Part shown: positions 23,803 through 33,419 of the stretch, piece after piece
How positions within the stretch are numbered: position 1 is the first letter of the stretch
How the letters are laid out: the number at the start of each line of letters is the position of its first letter
Assembly: GCA_050329575.1 (NCBI GenBank)
Contig: JBHJOP010000009.1
Span: 72,562 to 136,561, forward strand
Direction: 5' to 3'
DNA: 64,000 bases
From: JAUXFS01 sp050329575
GTDB taxonomy: Bacteria; Pseudomonadota; Alphaproteobacteria; Rhodospirillales; Defluviicoccaceae
Program-made: the position numbers and the translations under genes
Notes under the pieces: generated by a model
Told to the model about the DNA's origin: nothing
Databases searched by the model: none
Seen by the model: the letters and a program-made list of their open reading frames with translations, nothing else

Positions 23803-24872
23803 GCCGGCTCGGCCAGCCGGTTCGCCTGGTCGTCGGCGATCAGCGCCTCGACGAGATCGTCGAGCTCACCTGCGAGAACGCGATCGAGCTTGTACAGCGT
23901 CAGGTTGATCCGATGGTCGGTGACCCGTCCCTGCGGGAAGTTGTAGGTGCGGATGCGCTCCGACCGGTCGCCGGAACCGACCTGGCTCTTGCGGTTCGCC
24001 GCCCGCTCGGCGTCGAGGCGCGACCGTTCGAGGTCGTAGAGCCGGGCGCGCAGGATCTTCATCGCCTTGGCGCGGTTCTTGTGCTGGGACTTCTCGTCCT
24101 GCTGGGTGACGACGAGGCCGGTCGGCAGGTGGGTGATGCGGACCGCGCTGTCGGTGGTGTTGACCGACTGGCCGCCCGGACCGCTCGAGCGGTAGACGTC
24201 GATGCGGAGATCCTTGTCGTCGATGTCGACGTCGACCTCTTCGGCTTCCGGCAGCACCGCTACCGTCGCCGCCGAGGTGTGGATGCGGCCGCTCGCCTCG
24301 GTCTCCGGGACCCGCTGCACCCGATGGACGCCCGATTCGAACTTGAGCCGGGCGAACGCCCCGCGACCCGCAATCGATGCAACCATCTCCCGGTAGCCGC
24401 CGATGCCGGTCTCGTGGAGATCCATCACCTCGACGGTCCAGCCATTCGCTTCCGCGTAGCGCTGATACATGCGGAACAGGTCGGCGGCGAACAATCCGGC
24501 CTCCTCGCCGCCGGTCCCGGCACGAATTTCCAGGATCGCGCTCTTGTCGTCGGCCTCGTCCTTCGGCAGCAACAGTACCTGCACCGCCCGCTCGAGGGCC
24601 GGCAGACGATGGCGAAGCTGCCGCAACTCGTCATGGGCCAGCCCCTTGATCTCGTCGTCCGCGTCCGCATCGTTGATCAGCCCCTCCAGTTCTTCGGCTT
24701 CGGCGCGAGCCCTGCTGAGATCGCCGATCGCCCGCACCGTCGGTGCCAGTTCCGCGTACTCCTTCGAGAGGCGGGCGAAGTCGGACGAGGCCGCGACCTC
24801 CGGACGGGCCAGTAACGCCCCCAGTTCGTCGAAGCGGGACACCACCCGGTCCAGTTTCTCGTCACCGATCAT
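23799..24872 (-). CDS. prfA: Peptide chain release factor 1
   Basis: Recognises UAA and UAG and triggers peptide release. The 357-residue protein has the GGQ motif at 233-235 (SSGPGGQSVNTTDSAVR) and the codon-reading tripeptide P-x-T at 189-191 (VPETEASGRIHTSA); Glu in the middle replaces the Ala or Val of many homologues. It is flanked by its own methyltransferase gene prmC and by hemA, with 4-base overlaps on both sides, so the three are almost certainly cotranscribed. Confidence 0.96.
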   Translation of the reverse strand: MIGDEKLDRVVSRFDELGALLARPEVAASSDFARLSKEYAELAPTVRAIGDLSRARAEAEELEGLINDADADDEIKGLAHDELRQLRHRLPALERAVQVLLLPKDEADDKSAILEIRAGTGGEEAGLFAADLFRMYQRYAEANGWTVEVMDLHETGIGGYREMVASIAGRGAFARLKFESGVHRVQRVPETEASGRIHTSAATVAVLPEAEEVDVDIDDKDLRIDVYRSSGPGGQSVNTTDSAVRITHLPTGLVVTQQDEKSQHKNRAKAMKILRARLYDLERSRLDAERAANRKSQVGSGDRSERIRTYNFPQGRVTDHRINLTLYKLDRVLAGELDDLVEALIADDQANRLAEPA

Positions 24873-26158
24873 CGTTCATCCTCCGAGGGACCGCCGCCGT
24901 GGCCGAAAAGCCGGTCGAGCGCTCGGTCCATGTCACGCAATTCCTTTTGGCCATCGGCGCCGCGGGCGGCGATGGCACGCAGCGCCTGGGAAGGGCCGTG
25001 CAACAGCCGATTGATCAGCAGCCGCGTCGCCTTGTCGGCATCACCGCCGGCGTCGGCGATCGCTGCTTCGCGGGCGTTTTCGAAATGGCGGCGCAACGCC
25101 GACAGGCTGGACACGGCCGCTCGCTCGGCGCGGCCGCGCAGGAACCCGGCAACCTCCTCGGCGACGATCGTGGCGGCGGCACCGGCTTCGTTGGCGCGCG
25201 ATTGGCGACCGCGCATCGCCACCGCCTCGAGATCGTCGACGTTGTAGAGGAAGGCGCCGTCGATCCGTGCCGCGGTGATGTCGACGTCGCCGGGAACACT
25301 GGTATCGACCACCAGGATCGGCCTCGACCGGCGCCGTTTCAAGGTCGCCTTGACGAGGTCTGCCGCGACCAGGATGCGTCGTGATCCCAACGCCGCCACC
25401 GTGATATCGGCATCCGCGAGCGCCTCGGCAAGGTCCTCGTACGGCGCCACGTGGCAGTCGAGCGTGCGGGCGATCGCCTCGGCCCGCGCCGGCCGCGGAT
25501 GGACCACGACGAGAGTCCCGAGCCCGGCCGACAGCATCGCTTCGGCGACCAGCGCGCCCATCTCGCCGGCGCCGATCAGCAGGCCCGCGCATCGCGCCAG
25601 GTCGCCGTGCACGCCCCGCGCCAACTCGACGGCCGCGGCCGCCGCGGACACCGGCCGTTCGCCGATCGCCGTCTCGGTGCGCACCCGCTTGGCCGCTACG
25701 TACGCGGCCTGCAACACCGCTTCCAGGTCGGGGCCGGTCATTCCGGCCGCCCGGGCGGCGCGATGGCTGGCCTTGACCTGGCCGAGAACATAGGGTTCCC
25801 CGATCACCAGGCTGTCGAGGGAGGCCGTGACGGTGAAGATGTGGCGCACGGCGTCGATCCCCGACAGGACATAGAGGGCACCGTTCAAGTCGTCCGCCGG
25901 CAACCCGGCATGCGCCGCCATGGTGGTGACGACGTGGCCGACCGCGGCGTCGCGGTCGGCGTGAACGGCCTGCACCTCGACCCGGTCGCAGGTCGACATC
26001 ACCAGCGCCTGTGCGACACCGGCGCGGCGGAGGCGCTCGAGGAAGCCGGGAACGGCCGTTTCCTCGACGAACAGCCGGTCGCGAAGGGTCAGCGATGCGG
26101 AGCGCTGGTTGGCACCGACCACCAGGATCTTCGCCGTCGAAACGGACTCGTCGGACAT
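24869..26158 (-). CDS. hemA: Glutamyl-tRNA reductase
   Basis: Reduces glutamyl-tRNA(Glu) to glutamate-1-semialdehyde with NADPH, the first step of the C5 route to 5-aminolevulinate and heme. The 429-residue protein has the catalytic Cys57 in MSTCDRVEV (family STCNR-x-E), the SLDSLVIGEPYVLGQVKASHRAA block, AAKRVRTETAIGERPVS, the nucleotide-binding LLIGAGEMGALVAEAML and a C-terminal dimerisation helix (LLHGPSQALRAIA). The ATG at 26158 matches the family start; the frame upstream overlaps hisS. Most alphaproteobacteria make aminolevulinate by ALA synthase, so this is unusual for the inferred lineage. Confidence 0.93.
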   Translation of the reverse strand: MSDESVSTAKILVVGANQRSASLTLRDRLFVEETAVPGFLERLRRAGVAQALVMSTCDRVEVQAVHADRDAAVGHVVTTMAAHAGLPADDLNGALYVLSGIDAVRHIFTVTASLDSLVIGEPYVLGQVKASHRAARAAGMTGPDLEAVLQAAYVAAKRVRTETAIGERPVSAAAAAVELARGVHGDLARCAGLLIGAGEMGALVAEAMLSAGLGTLVVVHPRPARAEAIARTLDCHVAPYEDLAEALADADITVAALGSRRILVAADLVKATLKRRRSRPILVVDTSVPGDVDITAARIDGAFLYNVDDLEAVAMRGRQSRANEAGAAATIVAEEVAGFLRGRAERAAVSSLSALRRHFENAREAAIADAGGDADKATRLLINRLLHGPSQALRAIAARGADGQKELRDMDRALDRLFGHGGGPSEDER

Positions 26159-26165
26159 CGCGGCG

Positions 26166-27410
26166 CTACCGGAAGGCCCCGAGGTGACCCTCCAGGGCTG
26201 CCAGAAGCACTTCTTCCTGAGCACCACTGTCCATGTCGCGGACCACGACCGCCTGCCGCGACAGCTCGTCCTCGCCGAGAATGACGGCGGCCCGGGCATT
26301 GAGCCTGTTGGCCCGTTTGAGGCGTTTGCCGAGGCTGCCCTGGTAGGCGACATCGACCACGAGCCCGGCGCGGCGCAGGCGCTGACCGACCGCGAACGCG
26401 AGTCCGGCATGAGCGCTGCCGTGGGCGACGACGGCGATCGGGCGGCGCGGCGGGGGCGACTCGTCGACCAGCATCATCAGCCGCTCGACCCCTGCTGCCC
26501 AACCGGTCCCGGGGGTCGGTGGCCCGCCCATCTGTTCGACGAGGCCGTCGTAGCGGCCGCCGGCCAGCACCGTTCCCTGGGCGCCGAGCGCCTCGGTGGT
26601 GAACTCGAACGCCGTGTGGCAGTAGTAGTCCAGCCCCCGCACCAGTCGCGGGTTGTGGCGATAGCCGACTCCGGCGCGGTCGAGACAGGCGAGAAGCTCC
26701 TCGAAGAACGCCCGCGACCCGGGATTGAGGCTGTCGGTGATCAGCGGCGCGCCGGCGATCACCGCGCGGTCGCCCTCGTCCTTGGAATCGAGGATGCGCA
26801 GCGGATTGCGCTCGAGCCGGACCCGGCTATCGGCGGACAGGCGGTCGCGATGGCGGCCGAGATAGTCGACGAGGACCTGCCGGTAGGCGGCCCGGCTCTC
26901 GGCGTCGCCCAGCGTGTTGAGTTCGAGCACGACCCGGTCGGCGAGCCCGAGGGCGGCGAGCACGTCGGCGCCGAGCGCAATCACCTCGGCGTCGGCGACC
27001 GGGTCGGCGACCCCGAGCAGCTCGACTCCGACCTGGTGGAACTGCCGCAGGCGGCCCTTCTGCGGCCGCTCGTAGCGGAACATCGGTCCGCGGTAGAACA
27101 GTTTCAGCGGCAGCTGCTGGGCGAGGCCGTTGGAGACGAAGGCGCGGACCACGCCGGCGGTATTCTCGGGCCTGAGCGTCAGGCTCTCGCCGCCGCGATC
27201 GCAGAACGTGTACATCTCCTTGGTGACGATGTCGGAGGCATCGCCGAGGGTGCGCGCGAACACGTCGGTGAACTCGAACACCGGTGTCGAGATCTCGCCG
27301 AACCCGTAACGCTCGGCGATCTCGAAGGCGATCGCCTCGATGTGGCGCCGGCGCCGGCTGTCGTCGGGCAGCAGGTCGCGAGTTCCCCGAACGGGCTGCA
27401 GGGCGGGCAT
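26166..27410 (-). CDS. hisS: Histidyl-tRNA synthetase
   Basis: Charges tRNA-His. The 414-residue class II enzyme has motif 1 (FARTLGDASDIVTKEMYTF), motif 2 (FYRGPMFRYERPQKGRLRQFHQVGVE), the His-specific LVRGLDYYCHTAFEF and a complete C-terminal anticodon-binding domain (VAHGSAHAGLAFAVGQRLR to the end). The anticodon domain and the histidine motifs exclude HisZ. The ATG at 27410 begins MPALQPVRGTRDLLP, the usual N-terminus. Seven bases before hemA; part of the rodZ-ispG-hisS-hemA-prfA-prmC cluster. Confidence 0.95.
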   Translation of the reverse strand: MPALQPVRGTRDLLPDDSRRRRHIEAIAFEIAERYGFGEISTPVFEFTDVFARTLGDASDIVTKEMYTFCDRGGESLTLRPENTAGVVRAFVSNGLAQQLPLKLFYRGPMFRYERPQKGRLRQFHQVGVELLGVADPVADAEVIALGADVLAALGLADRVVLELNTLGDAESRAAYRQVLVDYLGRHRDRLSADSRVRLERNPLRILDSKDEGDRAVIAGAPLITDSLNPGSRAFFEELLACLDRAGVGYRHNPRLVRGLDYYCHTAFEFTTEALGAQGTVLAGGRYDGLVEQMGGPPTPGTGWAAGVERLMMLVDESPPPRRPIAVVAHGSAHAGLAFAVGQRLRRAGLVVDVAYQGSLGKRLKRANRLNARAAVILGEDELSRQAVVVRDMDSGAQEEVLLAALEGHLGAFR

Positions 27411-27426
27411 CGGCGATCGGATCGGA

Positions 27427-28719
27427 CTAGCGGACGGCGACGGACGGCACCGACGCCGAAGCCGGGTCGCGATCGTCGTCGCCATGATCGGCGGGGCCGT
27501 AGCGCGAATGGACATAGTCCTCGACCAGGGCCTGGAAGTCCTCGGCGATGCCGGGGCCGCGCAGGGTCATCGTCTTCCGGCCGTCGATGAACACCGGCGC
27601 CGCCGGCTCCTCGCCGGTGCCGGGGAGGCTGATGCCGATGTCGGCGTGCTTGCTTTCGCCCGGCCCGTTGACGATGCAGCCCATCACCGCGACGGTCATC
27701 GTTTCGACCCCGGGGTACCGTCGGCGCCATGCCGGCATGCGCAGCCGGATGAAGCTCTGGATGCGGCCGGCGAGTTCCTGGAACACCGTGCTGGTGGTGC
27801 GGCCGCAGCCGGGACAGGCGGTGACCAGCGGCACGAACGACCGCAACCCCATGACCTGCAGGATCTCCTGAGCGACGATCACCTCGGTGGTGCGGTCGCC
27901 GTCCGGATCCGGGGTCAGCGACACGCGGATGGTGTCGCCGATCCCCTGTTGAAGCAGGATCGCCATGCCGGCCGTCGAGGCGACGATCCCCTTCGACCCC
28001 ATGCCGGCCTCGGTCAGGCCGAGGTGCAGTGCGTACGAACAGCGCGCCGCGAGCTTGCCGTAGACCGAAATCAGCCGCTGGACGTCGCTGACCTTGCACG
28101 AAAGCACGATCCGGTCCGCCCCGAGGCCGATCTCCTCGGCACGGGCGGCGCTTTCGAGGGCGGAGGCGACCAGCGCCTCCTCGGTGACCTCCTCCGGGCT
28201 CAACGGATGACCGCCGGCGGCGTTGTCGTCCATCATCCGGGCGAGCAGCTCCTGGTCGAGGCTGCCCCAGTTGACGCCGATGCGAACCGGCCGGTCGTAG
28301 GTCAGAGCGGTCTCGACCATCGCCGCGAACTGGCGATCGCGCTTCTCGCGAAAGCCGACGTTGCCGGGATTGATCCGATACTTCGCCAGCGCCTCGGCAC
28401 AGCCCGGATGCCCGGCGAGCAGGCGGTGGCCGATGTAATGGAAGTCGCCGACCAGCGGCACGTCGATCCCGGCACGATCGAGACGGTCGCGAATGTGGGG
28501 CACCGCCGCCGCGGCCTCCTCGCGATCGACGGTGATCCGCACCAGTTCGGAACCGGCCCGAGCGAGGGCGGCGACCTGCGCCACCGTCGCCTCGACGTCG
28601 GCGGTGTCGGTGTTGGTCATCGACTGGACCACGATCGGCGCGCCGCCGCCGACGACGACCCCACCGACCGGGACGGCGACACTCGCCCGGCGCACGATCG
28701 GACTTCTGGGACTGGACAT
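27427..28719 (-). CDS. ispG: 4-hydroxy-3-methylbut-2-enyl diphosphate synthase
   Basis: Penultimate enzyme of the MEP isoprenoid pathway, reducing MEcPP to HMBPP with a [4Fe-4S] cluster. In the 430-residue protein the cluster ligands are Cys302 and Cys305 (TACPGCGRTT) and Cys348 (VMGCIVNGPGE), with Glu355 as fourth ligand. PVVQSMTNTDTADV-like and RINPGNVG motifs are present. The ATG at 28719 was chosen as the family start. The order rodZ-ispG-hisS is also seen in gammaproteobacteria. Confidence 0.95.
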   Translation of the reverse strand: MSSPRSPIVRRASVAVPVGGVVVGGGAPIVVQSMTNTDTADVEATVAQVAALARAGSELVRITVDREEAAAAVPHIRDRLDRAGIDVPLVGDFHYIGHRLLAGHPGCAEALAKYRINPGNVGFREKRDRQFAAMVETALTYDRPVRIGVNWGSLDQELLARMMDDNAAGGHPLSPEEVTEEALVASALESAARAEEIGLGADRIVLSCKVSDVQRLISVYGKLAARCSYALHLGLTEAGMGSKGIVASTAGMAILLQQGIGDTIRVSLTPDPDGDRTTEVIVAQEILQVMGLRSFVPLVTACPGCGRTTSTVFQELAGRIQSFIRLRMPAWRRRYPGVETMTVAVMGCIVNGPGESKHADIGISLPGTGEEPAAPVFIDGRKTMTLRGPGIAEDFQALVEDYVHSRYGPADHGDDDRDPASASVPSVAVR

Positions 28720-28827
28720 TCGGCTGAACCTCGCGTGGGCCCCTGCGGCGACAAAGCGGTCGACAGCGGCTATTTGCCGCATGCGCCTGTTCGCGGTCAA
28801 CGGCCGATCGGCGCAGGCACGCCGCCG

Positions 28828-29949
28828 TCAGCGAACGGCGGATCCGTCGCGCAGCGGTTCGACCTCGAGCGCGACGCGGCGCCGCACCATGCCCTTTTCA
28901 CCGATCGGCGGGACCGCCACGCCGTCGACCAGGATCTCGAGCCCGCCGGCGTTTCCGGTCCACAGGTTGAGACCGGATCGGTCGGGCACGTGGTAGACCT
29001 CGCCGGGACGCAGCAGGCGGGCGAGCAGAACCCGATCGGCGGTCTCGTCGCGGACCTGGATCCAGCTCTCCTCCGTCGCCCGCAGCATGATTCGCCCGTC
29101 CTGCGCGTCACCAACTGACCGCCCCGGCCACCTGTCGTCACCGCGCGCGGGCGCCGGTGGTGCCGCGATCTCGATTTGCGACCGCTGCGGATCGGCGTCC
29201 TCGCCGACCGCGGCCACCTCTCGCGGTTCGTCCATCGACCGGGCGGGCGCGACGGGTTCCGTCGACGACGTCTCCGGCGTTGTCGTCGGCACGGCGGCGC
29301 CGGTGGCGGCTTCCAGACCCGACTCGCCTGCACCGGAGGCGGCGACATCGGTTCGGTCGGCATCGGTTCGGTCGGCATCGGTCCCCCGGCCCGCAGCGGG
29401 GGAGGCCGCAGCCGCCAGCCGCGGCGACGATCCGTCGACGGGGCTTGTGCCGGGCGCGGGGTCGGCGACCGTCCCAGCGTCGGATCGACCGTCCGGAGAC
29501 ACCAGTCGGGCGAGGCGTTCGGGGACCGAGGCCACGAACTCGCCGAACCCGTCGTCGCGGCTGGAGTTCGCGTACCAGACGCCATAGGACACCAGTGCGA
29601 TCATCGCCCCCGCGACCACCACCGTCCAGCCGGGTCGCCCCCCTTCCGTCCGCGGGGACGGGAAGTGGAGCCGCGCCGAAGCGTCGCTTCCGGAGATCTC
29701 GCCCTTGAACCGGCGGATCACCTCGCCGCTGTCGAGACCGAGATGCTCCGCGTAGGCGCGCACGAAGCCGACGGCGTAGGTCGGTCCCGGCAGGTCCCCG
29801 AACCGCCGCTCTTCGATCGCCTGCAGAAAGGTCGGGCGGATGCGCAGGAGCCGCGAGATCGACAGCAGGTCTTCACCCCGGCGCAGGCGGCACGACCGCA
29901 GCACGGCGCCGATATCAACCTCTTGATCCTGGGGCGGTTCAGAACCCAT
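28828..29949 (-). CDS. rodZ: RodZ-like helix-turn-helix membrane protein
   Basis: Encodes 373 residues: an N-terminal HTH_25 domain (~12-80, GAVLRSCRLRRGEDLLSIS and GPTYAVGFVRAYAEHLGLD), one transmembrane helix (~108-127), a long Ala/Pro/Ser/Asp linker containing a short tandem TDADR repeat, and a C-terminal DUF4115 beta-domain (~290-360, ESWIQVRD, LRPGEVYHVPD). This architecture is RodZ, which links the MreB cytoskeleton to the cell-wall elongation machinery; in the cytoplasm the HTH binds MreB rather than DNA. It is first gene of the ispG-hisS cluster; 158 bases separate it from ptsP, enough for a promoter. Confidence 0.85.
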   Translation of the reverse strand: MGSEPPQDQEVDIGAVLRSCRLRRGEDLLSISRLLRIRPTFLQAIEERRFGDLPGPTYAVGFVRAYAEHLGLDSGEVIRRFKGEISGSDASARLHFPSPRTEGGRPGWTVVVAGAMIALVSYGVWYANSSRDDGFGEFVASVPERLARLVSPDGRSDAGTVADPAPGTSPVDGSSPRLAAAASPAAGRGTDADRTDADRTDVAASGAGESGLEAATGAAVPTTTPETSSTEPVAPARSMDEPREVAAVGEDADPQRSQIEIAAPPAPARGDDRWPGRSVGDAQDGRIMLRATEESWIQVRDETADRVLLARLLRPGEVYHVPDRSGLNLWTGNAGGLEILVDGVAVPPIGEKGMVRRRVALEVEPLRDGSAVR

Positions 29950-30107
29950 TCGCGCGCCGCGTCAGTTCGCCACCCCGTGGCCGATGCCGCACGATTCCAA
30001 AGAAATACACTGTGGCACTGCGCGTGTCGTAGGCAATCGAGTCTATTGTGACCGAGACGCTGTATTGTGGAGCATGGGCCGGAATTTGCAAGGCGAAAAA
30101 TGACGGT

Positions 30108-32378
30108 TCAGACGGCGATGCCATGATCTTTGGCGTACGCTCTGAGGTTCTGCCGGACGCTCCCCCGAGTGCTCGCACAAAGTGCGTTGGTAAACTCCGC
30201 CAGCGACGAAACACGCAGACACCTGACGATTTCCTTGATCGGGCCGACGGCCACCGGGGACACCGAGAGGTTGCGGTAGCCGAGCCCGATCAAGGCCATC
30301 GCCCCCAGCGGGTGACTGGCCATCTCGCCGCACAGCGTCACCGGAACGTTCGCGGCCCGGCACTGTTCGACGATGGTGCGGAGCACGCTGAGGAACACCG
30401 GAGACAAGGGGTCGTAGCGTTCCGACAGGGTGTAGCTGGCACGGTCGCTGGCGAACGCGAACTGCAGCAGGTCGTTGGTGCCGACCGACACGAAGTCGAC
30501 CCGGGAGAGCAGCGCCGGCAGCTGGAACAGCAGCGACGGCACCTCCAGCATGACGCCGACGCGCAACCGTCGCGGCAAGGCGCTGGAGCGTCGCCGCGCA
30601 CGCTCGAGCTCCTTGTCGAGCAGCATCCGCGCATGCTCCAGCTCTTCGACCTCGGCGACCATCGGAAACATCACCGACAGCTCCTGCCCCGCTGCCGCCG
30701 CGATCAGTGCCCGCAGTTGCTCGCGCAACAGCGACGGGCGATCGAACGAGACCCTGATCGCCCGCCAGCCCATGGCGGGGTTCTCCTCCTTTTCCTGGCT
30801 CCAGCCGACGTGGACCTTGTCGCCGCCCATGTCGAGGGTGCGAAAAACGACCGGCCGGCCGGCCGCGTACTCCAGGACCTTGGCGTAGAGCTGCCGCTGG
30901 CTTTCCGTATCCGGCAGCCCGGAGCGCACCAGGAACGGTACCTCGGTCCGGTAGAGGCCGATGCCATCGGCCCCCGTTTCGGCGAGATGACTGACCTCGA
31001 CCAGCAGTCCGGCGTTGATGTTGATGCCGATGCGGACGTCGTCCAGGGTCACCGCCGGCAGGTCCCTGGAGGCCGCGTAGGCCGCGGCGCGGGCCCGCCG
31101 GATCTCCTGGTTGCGCAGGAACGGTGTTCGAATGTGGCTGCCCGGCCGAACGAACACCTGGGCGTGATCGGCATCCAGGATCACTTCCTCGCCGGTGTCG
31201 ATTCGGTTCAGGGCGTCCCGAACCTGGGCCACCACCGGCAGATCGAGCGCCCGGGCGACGATCGCCACATGCGAATTGGGAGAGCCCTCCTCGAGAATCA
31301 CGCCGCGCAGCCGACCGCGGGTATAGTCCATGAGCTGGGCCGGGCCCAAGTTGCGGGCGACCAGGATGAAGTCCTTGCCGTGGATCAGATCGAGCGCCCC
31401 CTCGTCGGTTCCGACCAGGTGCTGAAGCAGGCGGTTGGCCAGATCCTCGAGGTCGTGAACCCGTTCGCGCAGGTAGGGGTCCAGCACCTGGCTCATCCGC
31501 GCATGGATGTCGGAGCTGACCTTCTGCACGGCCGCTTCCGCGGTCAGGCCGGTGTTGATGGCATCCCCGATGCGCCTGAGCCAGCCGACGTCCTGGGCGA
31601 TCATCCGGTAGGTTTCCAGGACGTCCCGGTGTTCGCTGCCGGCGGCGAACGCGCTCGCCTGCAGCATGTCGTCCAGCGCCCCGTGCATCTCTCCGACGGC
31701 GCGGCGCAACCGTTCGTGCTCTTCGTGGGTGTCCTCGGCGACGAGCTTGCGCAGGGTGAACTGCGGCCGGTGCGCAAAGGCGACGCCCAGCGCCAGGCCC
31801 GCGTTGAGGCGGACGCCCTCCAGCCGGACCGGAAGCACGGTGATGCCCTCGGTCCTCGCCAACTCGTAGCGGTCGACCAGATTGCCGCCGGCGACAAGCT
31901 CGGCCAACACCATCGCCACGGTCTGCAGCGCCTCGATCTCCTCGTCGGTGTAGTGCCGGCGGTCGACGTTCTGCACGGCCAACACACCGACCGATCTGCC
32001 GCCCCGCAAAATCGGCACGCCCATCAGCGAGTGGTAGATCTCCTCACCGGTCTCGGGTCGATAGGCGAAGTTGGGATGACTCTGCGCATCGGCGAGGGCG
32101 AGCGGCCGAGCGCTGGCGGCGATCTCGCCGATCAGGCCCTCCCCCATCCGCAAACGGGTGCGACGGACCGCGCTCGGACGCAGGCCCTGGGTCGCGAACA
32201 GCTCGAGCACGTCGCCGACCCGTCGGACATAGACCGAGCATACTTCGGCGCCCAGGTCTTTCGCGATGATCGAGACGATCTGCGCGAGCCTGCCCTGCAC
32301 GCTGCCCTCGGCCGCCATGACATCCCGGATCTGAGCCAGGAGGCGGCGAAGGACGAGGACCGTCTGTCCCTGATGCAT
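30108..32378 (-). CDS. ptsP: Phosphoenolpyruvate-protein phosphotransferase, nitrogen PTS (EI-Ntr)
   Basis: Passes phosphate from PEP to NPr in the regulatory nitrogen PTS. The 756-residue protein has an N-terminal GAF domain (~20-165, typical of EI-Ntr and absent from sugar EI), a helical phosphohistidine domain with His370 in GSPNSHVAIVARAL, and a PEP-binding TIM barrel (GLYRTEVPFL, TLDMGGDK, FMVSVGTNDLLQF-like VSVGTNDLLQFAFASDR, and the Cys of TLCGEMAS). In alphaproteobacteria it usually follows lysC, as here. The start ATG at 32378 lies 3 bases from the next gene's stop, so it is cotranscribed with it. Confidence 0.94.
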   Translation of the reverse strand: MHQGQTVLVLRRLLAQIRDVMAAEGSVQGRLAQIVSIIAKDLGAEVCSVYVRRVGDVLELFATQGLRPSAVRRTRLRMGEGLIGEIAASARPLALADAQSHPNFAYRPETGEEIYHSLMGVPILRGGRSVGVLAVQNVDRRHYTDEEIEALQTVAMVLAELVAGGNLVDRYELARTEGITVLPVRLEGVRLNAGLALGVAFAHRPQFTLRKLVAEDTHEEHERLRRAVGEMHGALDDMLQASAFAAGSEHRDVLETYRMIAQDVGWLRRIGDAINTGLTAEAAVQKVSSDIHARMSQVLDPYLRERVHDLEDLANRLLQHLVGTDEGALDLIHGKDFILVARNLGPAQLMDYTRGRLRGVILEEGSPNSHVAIVARALDLPVVAQVRDALNRIDTGEEVILDADHAQVFVRPGSHIRTPFLRNQEIRRARAAAYAASRDLPAVTLDDVRIGININAGLLVEVSHLAETGADGIGLYRTEVPFLVRSGLPDTESQRQLYAKVLEYAAGRPVVFRTLDMGGDKVHVGWSQEKEENPAMGWRAIRVSFDRPSLLREQLRALIAAAAGQELSVMFPMVAEVEELEHARMLLDKELERARRRSSALPRRLRVGVMLEVPSLLFQLPALLSRVDFVSVGTNDLLQFAFASDRASYTLSERYDPLSPVFLSVLRTIVEQCRAANVPVTLCGEMASHPLGAMALIGLGYRNLSVSPVAVGPIKEIVRCLRVSSLAEFTNALCASTRGSVRQNLRAYAKDHGIAV

Positions 32379-32380
32379 CT

Positions 32381-33415
32381 CTACACGGTATCGAGTGCCG
32401 CTCGGTTGCCGAGGATCGCCAGCGCCTGGCCGACGAGTTCGTCCAGGATCTCCCGCGTCGACTGGTTGCGGGTGACCATGCCGACGCTCTGGCCGGCCAT
32501 CAGCGATCCGTTCTCGACGTCGCCCTCCACCACCGCCCGCCGCAGCGCGCCGGCCCAGAACAGCTCGATCTCGAGCTGCGCCTGCTCCTGGGTGATCTCG
32601 CCCTGCCGGTAGCGGGCGGCAACCTCCCGCTGGGTTTCCATGAACCGTCGCGTGCCGCCGTTGACCAACGCCCGCACCGGGATCACCGGCAGCTCGGGAT
32701 CGAGCTGCACCGACGCCACCGCGTCGCGGGCGCTGGCGCGGATGAACGCCTTCTTGAATTCCGGATGGGCGATCGATTCAGTCGCACAGACGAACCGCGT
32801 GCCGACCTGGCACCCGGACGCTCCCATCTGTAGATAAGACACGATCGCCTCGCCGCGGCCGATGCCGCCGGCGACGAACACCGGCACCTCGCGGATCTCG
32901 GGCAGGATCTCCTGGGCGAGCACGCTCGTCGACACCGGGCCGATGTGTCCTCCGGCTTCCGCACCCTCGATGATCAGGGCGTCGACGCCGCTCCGCAGCA
33001 GGCGTTTGGCGACCACCACCGCCGGGGCGAAACAGATCACCTTCGCGCCGCCCTCCTTGATGCGCCGGATCGCTGCCGCCGCCGGCACGCCGCCGGCGAG
33101 CACCACGTGCCTGACCTCGTGATCGATGCAGGTGTCGATCAACTCGTCCAGTTGCGGATGCATGGTGATCAGGTTCACGCCGAACGGTCGGTCGGTCCGC
33201 TTCTGGGTCGCAACGATCTCGTCTTCCAGTTGCGCCGGCGTCAGCGACCCGCAGGCGATGACCCCGAAGCCGCCGGCATTGGAGATCGCGGCGACGAGGT
33301 TGTGTTCGGAGACCCAGGACATCGCGCCGCCCATGATCGCGTAGCGGCAGCCGAGGAAATCCTGGCCGCGACGCCAGAGCCTGCCCAGTTCGGCCTCGGG
33401 GGCGAGAACCGGCAT
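32381..33415 (-). CDS. Nitronate monooxygenase-type flavoprotein
   Basis: Encodes 344 residues of the NAD(P)H-dependent flavin oxidoreductase / 2-nitropropane dioxygenase family, an FMN TIM barrel. Visible elements are IMGGAMSWVSEHNLVAAISNAGGFGVIA at the start, FGVNLITMHP, the GAEAGGHIGP motif and the FMN-phosphate loop FVAGGIGRGEAIVSYLQMGASGCQVGTRF. Family members oxidise alkyl nitronates or act in lipid metabolism (FabK-like); the substrate is not known. The ATG at 33415 lies 4 bases after lysC, giving an lysC-nmo-ptsP transcript. Confidence 0.85.
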   Translation of the reverse strand: MPVLAPEAELGRLWRRGQDFLGCRYAIMGGAMSWVSEHNLVAAISNAGGFGVIACGSLTPAQLEDEIVATQKRTDRPFGVNLITMHPQLDELIDTCIDHEVRHVVLAGGVPAAAAIRRIKEGGAKVICFAPAVVVAKRLLRSGVDALIIEGAEAGGHIGPVSTSVLAQEILPEIREVPVFVAGGIGRGEAIVSYLQMGASGCQVGTRFVCATESIAHPEFKKAFIRASARDAVASVQLDPELPVIPVRALVNGGTRRFMETQREVAARYRQGEITQEQAQLEIELFWAGALRRAVVEGDVENGSLMAGQSVGMVTRNQSTREILDELVGQALAILGNRAALDTV

Positions 33416-33419
33416 CGCT

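Noticed and set aside
24294..24311. PET rather than PAT/PVT tripeptide in release factor 1
   Set aside because: The middle residue of P-x-T varies among RF1 proteins; this is not good evidence for altered stop-codon reading.
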